NCBI RefSeq assembly: GCF_023017105.1
Contig: NZ_JALKEV010000008.1
Coordinates: 1-64,000 of the forward strand
DNA length: 64,000 bases
Direction: 5' to 3'
From: Halalkalibacter sp. APA_J-10(15)
GTDB taxonomy: Bacteria > Bacillota > Bacilli > Bacillales > Bacillaceae_D
The notes below the pieces were generated by a model. That model was given only the letters and a program-made list of their open reading frames with translations, was not told the DNA's origin and did not search any database. Each line of letters opens with the position of its first letter. The first letter of the stretch is position 1. Positions 52,671 through 61,600 of the stretch are shown here, piece by piece. The position numbers and the translations under genes are program-made.

Positions 52671-55600
52671 TCGGAAAGCGATACTCAAAATGGTTAAGTC
52701 GGGACATATTAACCCAGAAGAAGCCTTACATTTACTAAAAAGAAATAGTAGTAATTCATTAGGGATTGCTATTATTGGAATGTCCGGGAGATTTCCTGGA
52801 GCAAAAAATACAACTGAATTTTGGGATAATATTTCTTCAGGGAAGGATTGCATTACGGAAGTTCCTAAGGATAGATGGGATGTAGATGATTATTATGAAG
52901 AAAACACAAAAGATTTAAGGAAAACTTATAGTAAATGGGGAGGTTTTTTAAACGATATTGAGAAGTTTGATTCGCTATTTTTTAATATCTCTGGGAAGGA
53001 GGCTGAATTGACGGATCCTCAACAACGATTATTTTTGGAAGAATGTTGGAATACGCTAGAGGATGCTGGTTATGCAAATGAGAGTATAGCAAACAGTAAT
53101 GTTGGGGTTTATGTAGGGGTGAATGGTTCAGGAGATTATATGAGGAATATAGAAGATGCTGGAGTACCTTTTGAACCTCAATCATTTTGGGGGAATGACA
53201 GTTCCATTATCCCTTCTAGAATTTCGTATTTATTAAACTTAAAGGGACCTACTCTTGCTATTAATACGGCTTGTTCTTCTTCTCTTGTAGCTTTGCATGT
53301 CGCTTGTAGAAGTATTATCAATAATGATTGTGATATGGCTTTGGTTGGAGGGGTATATTTATCAGCCCTTCCGAAATTTTATATTATTGCAAGTAATGCG
53401 GCTATGCTATCTCCTGACGGAAAGTGTCGAGCTTTTGATGATAAAGCGAACGGATTTGTTCCAGGGGAGGCTTGTGGAGCCGTATTAATCAAACCGTTAG
53501 AAAAAGCCATAGAAGATGGAGATAACATCTATGGAGTGATCGAGGCAACTGGATTAAATCAGGATGGGAGAACAAATGGGATCACTGCCCCAAGTTCTCA
53601 ATCTCAGTATGAATTAGAATACGATTTATATAAAAAGTCAAATATTAATCCAGAAGAAATTACCTATATAGAAACACATGGAACGGGAACTAAGCTTGGA
53701 GATCCAATAGAATTTGAAGCATTGAAAAAAGCATTTCAGAAGTTTACAGATAAAAAAGAATACTGTGCTTTAGGCTCAGTAAAAAATAATATTGGGCATA
53801 CAGCAAATGCTGCTGGTATTTCAAGTTTAATAAAGGTCCTACTCTGTTTAAAACATAAAAAAGTCCCACCACACATCTATTTTACGGAAGAAAATAAATT
53901 AATTGATATCAAAAACTCACCCTTCTATATTAATAAAAAGCTTAATACTTGGAAGGGGAGTGAAAATGGAAAACGAATAGCAGCCATAAGCTCTTTTGGA
54001 TTTAGTGGGACAAATTCCCATGTGATTATTCAGGAAGCACCACCTATGGCTGAAAGAGTAGTGAAAAGGGGATTGACATTCCCTTTTCTTTTTTCGGCCA
54101 AAACAGAGTCTGCTGTAGTTGAATACCTCAGCCAGTTTTACTATTGGATTAACGAAAATAAAGAAGAGTACACAATACAAGATATTTCCTATACCCTTTG
54201 CATTAGAAGACAGCAATATAAAAATAAAATAGCTTTTTGGGCAAAAAATATAGACGATCTCACTCTAAAATTAAAAAAATATATAGAAGGTAATGGAATT
54301 TCTTTTGATATACAAGAGGATATGGAAACATATCTTAAAGGGCAAAAGGTTGATTTTTCTAGTTTTTTCAAACAATTACGTTGTTATAATGTACCGTTAC
54401 CTACTTATGCGTTTCAAAAAGACGTTTTTTGGGTTAAGGAAGAAGAAGTGAACAATAAAAGTGAAAATCTTATGATGAATAGATTTGATTACAGTGGCCA
54501 AGAAGCTTTTATTAGAGAGCATGTAATAGAAGAAAATAAAGTATTTCCTTTTGCAGGCTATATTTTTGAACTATTAGAGAAAATGGAGAAAAACTATAAG
54601 GATTATAATACCATTCAAAATATGGCTGTAGAAAGAGTACTAAAAGTAGTTGAGCCTATGCAATTACAGTTTAGTATGGAAGCAAGAGAAAATGATTACA
54701 AATGTAATTTTAAAAATGATCGTAATGAAACTTATTGTAGTGGGATTATTACAAGGAAAAATATTGAAGAGGAAAAGTATGATATTAAAGCCCTTGTCGA
54801 GCGTTTATCTTCCGTTCTTTCAAAAGAGGAGTGCTATAAACAATTTGAGAAAAGTGGCATGAACTACGGAGTGAATTTCCAATTAATTGAAAATATATAT
54901 TATAACGATCATAGTTCACTAGCCTATATTAATGGTAGTCATTTAAATGTTAAGGAAAACAAAAAAGAATATGGGCCGATCCTGATCGACGCAATGCTCC
55001 AATCTGTTTTAGGAGTAATGATAAACAAGCATGAAAACTCAATGAAGCTACCCTTTGCAATTAATGAAATATTGGTTCATCGCAGTATACCTACTTCTTT
55101 CTATGCATATTGCCAGAAAGAACAGAAAACTGGGAAGCATTCTATAACTATATTGGACCTAGATGGAGTGGTCCTTCTATCTATTTTAGGCTTGACAATT
55201 AGAGAATCCGCAACCTCTAAAAAGGTAGAAACGACAGAAAAGGGGTTGGAAGCAAAGAACATAAATTCTATGAATTCTTTAGAAAATTTGTTAATCAAGG
55301 TTCTCAGTGAAGAAAGCAAGATTAGCGCGGATAAAATTGACGTAAATCAAACCTTTGATGCCTATGGCTTGGACTCGTTAATTATGTTGAATATAATCAA
55401 TCAACTAGAAGTGTATTTTAGAGACTTATCGAAAACTCTTTTGTTTGAGAATAATTCCATTTCTGAATTGAAGCAGTATCTGAAGGAACATTATCCAAAG
55501 GAAGTAAATGCACTCAATCATTCAGCTAATGAAAGCGGAATAAAAAACGTAGAGAGCCCAAACGATAAAGGTTTGGTTGAAGGTGATGATCAGCTAGGAA

Positions 55601-58600
55601 CTACATATGACAAAGAGAGTATAGAGGAAGAATTTGCAATTATAGGATTGAGCGGGAAATATCCCAAAAGTAAAGATGTATATGAACTGTGGGAGAATTT
55701 AGTTAATGGAAGGGATTGTATTGAAGAAGTTCCTCAAGAACGCTGGAATCCTGACATGTTTGAAGGTGTAAATCAGGGCAAGGAGACATTTTCAAGTTGG
55801 GGTGGTTTTATTGAGGATGTTGATAAGTTTGACCCATTATTCTTTAATATATCACCTAAAGAGGCAGAGTTAATGGATCCCCAAGAACGACTGTTCCTTG
55901 AAACTGCGTGGAACACATTTGAAGATGCAGGCTATACGAGGGATATGATACAAAAGAACAATAAAGTTGGTGTGTATGTAGGAGTAATGTATGGCCATTA
56001 TCAACTGTTTTCAAATCACAATAAAGAAAAAGGTGATCTTGTTGCAGCATCCTCATCTTATGCTACTGTTGCCAACAGAGTGTCCTATTATTTAAACCTA
56101 TCAGGTCCTAGCATGGCAATAGATTCCATGTGCTCTTCATCACTAACAGCCTTACACTTAGGAGTGAAGAGTTTAAGAGATCGAGAGTGTAATATGGTAC
56201 TAGTAGGTGGTGTAAACCTTTCACTACATCCTACGAAATATGTCTTTTTAGCTCAGGGCAAATTTGCATCCTCAGAAGGTAGATGTAAAAGTTTTGGCGT
56301 TGATGGGGATGGCTATGTTCCTGGTGAAGGAGTGGGAGCCATCTTAATTAAACGATTGGCAGATGCGGTCAATGATGGAGATCATATTTATGGAGTAATT
56401 AAAGGCTCTTCCATAAACCACGGGGGAAAGACTAGTGGCTACACAGTGCCCAACCCTAAAGCTCAAGAAATGGTAATAAAAGATGCTATTGGTAATTCGG
56501 GTGTGGATCTTCAAACAATAAATTATATTGAGGCACACGGAACTGGAACATCTCTTGGAGATCCTATAGAAGTAAATGGATTATCCAGAGCTTTTGGCAG
56601 AGAAACAATGGAACCTTGCTATTTAGGTTCAGTTAAATCTAATGTAGGTCACTTAGAGTCTGCTGCTGGAATCATCGCAATAACAAAAGTATTACTACAG
56701 CTGAAATATAAAAAACTAGTTCCATCTCTTCATTCAGAAGTGGCAAATCCGGATCTAAAGTTAGAAAACACAAGATTTAGGCTATCCCATAAGTATTGCA
56801 CCTGGGAAGCAGTGGAAATCGACGAAAAAAAATATCCATTAACAGCTGGAGTTAGTTCTTTTGGAGCGGGAGGTTCAAATGCTCATGTAATTATTCAAGA
56901 ATACCCAATACATTCACAAAACAAGAATGAGCAGAGAAATATTGATAATGTATTCGTTTTTTCAGCAAAGAAAGAAGCATCATTAAGAAACTATCTTGGC
57001 GAATTTAAAAAGTTTATACAAAGAGAAAATATAAAGGAAATTGATTTACCTAATATAGCCTATACATTGCAGACTGGTAGGGAAGTATTTGATGTTCGTG
57101 CAGCTATCGTTTGCAATAGTGTAACTGGCTTATTGGAGAGCATAGACGGACTTCTTAGTGACACTTTAGAAGGGAAGCTATACATTCAGAAAGAATTATC
57201 CAACACAGCGGAAAGAATGCAGAACATAGCAGAGCTAGTGGCTGTCGCGAAAAAATGGATTCATGAGTCATCTGTAGATTGGAGTATGCTAGAAAGTCGA
57301 GGAACAGCTAGAAGGATTCCCTTACCTACTTACTATTATGACAGGAAGAGATATTGGGTGTCAGTAGAAGAAGAGAACACTGAAAATATGAAATCTGATT
57401 CCATTATGATAGATGAGAATATATCTAATCTAGAAGAGATAGCTTTTATTAAAAAACTACAAGAAAATCAATCATATGTAAAAAATCATAAGGTTGATAA
57501 CAAAAACATTCTTGCCGGAGCATTAATGATTGAAATGATGAGTAGAGCTGCGAAATTAGCTTCAAAGGCGAGGTATTTAAAACTACAAGAGGTATTATGG
57601 AACAAGGCAATCGAAGTGGAGAAAAGTAAACTCATAAAAGTAACACTTTGTAAAAAAGAAGAAAATGTTGTTACTGCCTCTCTATATGAGAGTACAAATT
57701 TGGATAAGGTTGTTTGTCAATCCACCATATTATTGTCTAATCAAGAACAAAGTAATAATAGAAGGATAGAAATTCAAAAATTATTAAAAAATAGTCAACA
57801 AATGATTTTACATGACGAAATTTATGATCAGTTCAGCCAAATGGGTTTAACGTATAACAATGAGTTCAAGTCTGTAAAACAGGTGTATATCCAAGATGAA
57901 ATTTCAATCGCTCATATCATCTATCAAGGGATTGAAGAGAGCTATGAAATTCATCCTTTTATATTTGATGCAGCATTGCAATCAGTTATTGGCTTAAATA
58001 TACAAAATAGAAAAGAACACGTGGAAATACCCTATAGGATCGATGAGATTGAGATTTATGGGCAGCTTTCTAGGGAATGTTATGCTCTTGCTGAGCGAGA
58101 TCCGAAGCAAGAAAAATATAATATTACAGTTATAGACCTTCAAGGAAATATCCAAATGCTAATTAAGGGTTTAACTGTGGAGAAAATAAAGAGTTCCCAA
58201 AAATTGCTCATGTATAAAAAGAACTGGATTAAAAAAGAGATTGTTGAACAGGGAAATGATTTAAATCATATTCTCTTATTTGATACCGATCAAGATTTAT
58301 TTAACGAAATGAAAGCACGGCAGAAGGTTACTCTTGTTAAACCAGATATACGCTATTTAAGAGCAGCAGAAGATATTTATCATATTAATCCAGCAGATAA
58401 AGAAGATTTTACTAAACTGCTTAATGAGTTGAAGCAATCTGGTAGATGTAGTGGAAATGTTGTGTTTAACTGGTATAAAGAGGAAGCACATGTTGAAACA
58501 AGCCTAGAGCTCTCCATCTATTCTATTCTATGGTGGTTACAATCCGTCTCTATAACACAAAAAATTAAACTACTCAGTATTTTGAAGGGGGAAAATCCGG

Positions 58601-61600
58601 TTTATTTAGGTCTAAGTGGATTGTTTAAATCTCTGCAAAAAGAAAATAACAAAATAGAAGGAAAAGTAATTCACTTAAATCATCAACAGATTGAGGCTAA
58701 TCATTTACTAGATATAGTAAGGAAAGAGTTAAATGACACGAATCAGAAGCATGTAGAAATTAAATATAGTGGCAATCAAAGATTTGTTAAAGTGTTAAAC
58801 AAATTAGATCTTTCCTTAGTGCAAATGAAAGTAAATTATACACCTAATGGTTGTTATATCATTACTGGTGGTTCGGGAAAACTGGGGTTATTATTTGCTG
58901 AATATTTGGCTAAGAAGTCGCAAGGTCATGTAGTTTTATTAGGGAGATCTAAGTTAAATGAGAGTAGGAAGAATGCTATTCATCGTCTAAAGGATTTTGG
59001 TTTACATGTAGATTATTACAAGGTTGATATCACAAATAGGGATGAATTAAAAGCGATATTAGGGTCAATAAGAAGAAATATTGGAGAGATAAAAGGTGTT
59101 ATACATGCTGCAGGTACAGTAAGGGACTCATTATATATGAAGAAAACAAAGGAAGGTATCGATGCAGTAATCTCTCCAAAAGTGAAGGGTACGATGAATC
59201 TTGATGTGCTAACACAGTACGATAAACTACATTTTTTTGTAATGTTTTCTTCACTAAGTGGTGAAGTAGGAAATGTAGGACAAACAGATTATGCATTTGG
59301 TAACTCTTTCTTAGATAGTTTTAGCCATAGAAGAAATGAATATGTTTCTTTAGGTGAAAGATTTGGAAAGACAATTTCTATTAATTGGCCATTATGGAAA
59401 AACGGAGGAATGAATCTACAGCCAGATCTCCTAAAAAAGGTAGAAGAAGAGCAGGGGATGGTGGGTTTATCTAATAGAAATGGATTACTATCTTTTGAGT
59501 ATGCACTAACATCAAATGAAAAGGATGTAGTGGTAATCGAAGGGAATGAAGAAAAATTAGATAGTATCCTATTAGAAAAGCCAAAAAATAAGCTATTGAG
59601 GCAGAATGAGGAAGTAGAATTAAGTAAAAAATTAAGAGATGATTTGCAGAACTATCTAATAAAACTTGTTTGTGGTGAAATAAAATTAGATATCGAAGAT
59701 TTTTCTATTCACCATAACTTTGAAACATACGGGGTAGATTCGGTCGTAATTATGAATCTTACTTCAGAACTAGAGATAATCTTTGGTGAATTGCCTAAAA
59801 CGCTCTTCTTTGAATATACAAGTGTAAAAAAATTAACTGATTATTTCTTAATAAGCTATCCGCATGAGATAAAGGAATACTTTGGTAACTCTGTGATTGG
59901 GAATAGTGATAAGGGGATTGAAAGCCATATGCATGAGTCAGAAAACATTACCTTCACAACGAATATGGTAGAAGAGCCAACGACAAGTCAATCTCAGAAT
60001 GACATAGCCATTATTGGAATAGATGGTGTCTATCCACAAGCGGACAACCTAAATCAATTTTGGCAAAATTTAAAAGAAGGGAAGCATTGTGTGACAGAGA
60101 TCCCTAAAGATAGGTGGGATAATGGAAAATTTTTCAATGAAGAACAAGGTAGTATTATTTATTGTAATCATGGCGGCTTTATCAATGATATTAATAAGTT
60201 TGATTCCATGTTCTTTAATATTTCACCAAGAGAAGCAAAACTAATGGATCCGCAAGAACGATTATTTCTTCAATCCGTATGGCATACAATTGAGGATGCA
60301 GGATATTCCAAAGAGGATTTGAGTGGTAAGAACATTGGGGTATTTGTTGGTGTGATGTATGGCTTATATCAATTATTAGGAAATGAATTATTTTTACAAG
60401 ATCCAAGTAAAAATGTACCAGCCTCTACACATAGTTCTATAGCGAACCGAGTTTCGTTCTACTATAATTTTACGGGACCTAGTATGGCAATAGATACAAT
60501 GTGTTCTTCTTCATTAACAGCTCTACACTTAGCGTGTAATAGTATTAAAAATGGAGAATGTGAGGTAGCGATCGCTGGTGGGGTTAATTTATCCATACAC
60601 CCCTATAAATACAAAATGCTATCTCAAGGAAACTTCTTGTCTGCAGAAGGAAAGTGTAGGAGTTTTGGAGAAGGTGGCGACGGCTATGTTCCAGGTGAGG
60701 GGGTTGGCTCAGTACTATTAAAACCATTATCTAAAGCAATCAATGATAATGATCACATCTATGGGGTCATTAAGTCTATCACAATAAATCATGGTGGAAA
60801 TTCTACAGGATATAGTGTACCTAATCCTAATGCCCAAGGAGAATTGATTGGCAAGGCTCTGGAACTATCTGGTGTTAATCCTCAATCGATTAGTTATATT
60901 GAATGCCATGGGACAGGAACAGCATTAGGAGACCCAATAGAATTAAGGGGACTAAATAAAGCATATAGTGAGAAAATAGCAGAACCAAATAATTGTAAAA
61001 TAGGTTCCGTAAAATCAAATATTGGACATTTAGAGGCTGCCGCAGGTATAGCCTCATTAACAAAGGTATTATTGCAAATGAAGAATAAAACCATTGTACC
61101 TTCTCTTCACTCCGATATAGTCAATAAAAATCTAGACTTTTCCAATGGTCAATTTACTATTGCTAGAGAGGTAGTCGATTGGGAGAAACCAATTTTAGAA
61201 GAAAACGGACAACTAGTAGAATATCCAAGAATAGCGGGTATCAGCTCATTTGGGGCAGGAGGTTCAAATGTTCATATGATTATACAGGAGTGGGAAAAAG
61301 AGGAGAAGGTGAAGCCGATTAATCAAGAAGAATTAATTGTGTTATCAGCCAAAAGTAGTGAAGCATTAAAGAATAATTGCCGATCTCTAGTTCAATTTTT
61401 CAAAAATAAGGAAGATGTATCTTCAAAAGCAGATATTGCAAAAGAAATAAATATACAACTAAGAAAAATAGTAAGCGAAGTCATGTTGATTGACTTTGAT
61501 CAAATTGATACAGATGAAAACTTAATTGAAAGCACAAACGACTCTCTAAATCTATCAAAAATCTGCAATCAAATAAATAAAGAATTTAACCTGAAAAAGA

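Noticed and set aside
55621-56910. KS6 as a non-elongating KS in a dehydrating bimodule with KS5-DH-ACP
   Set aside because: KS6 keeps the active Cys and both catalytic His (EAHGTGT and NVGHLES), so there is no sequence reason to call it inactive.
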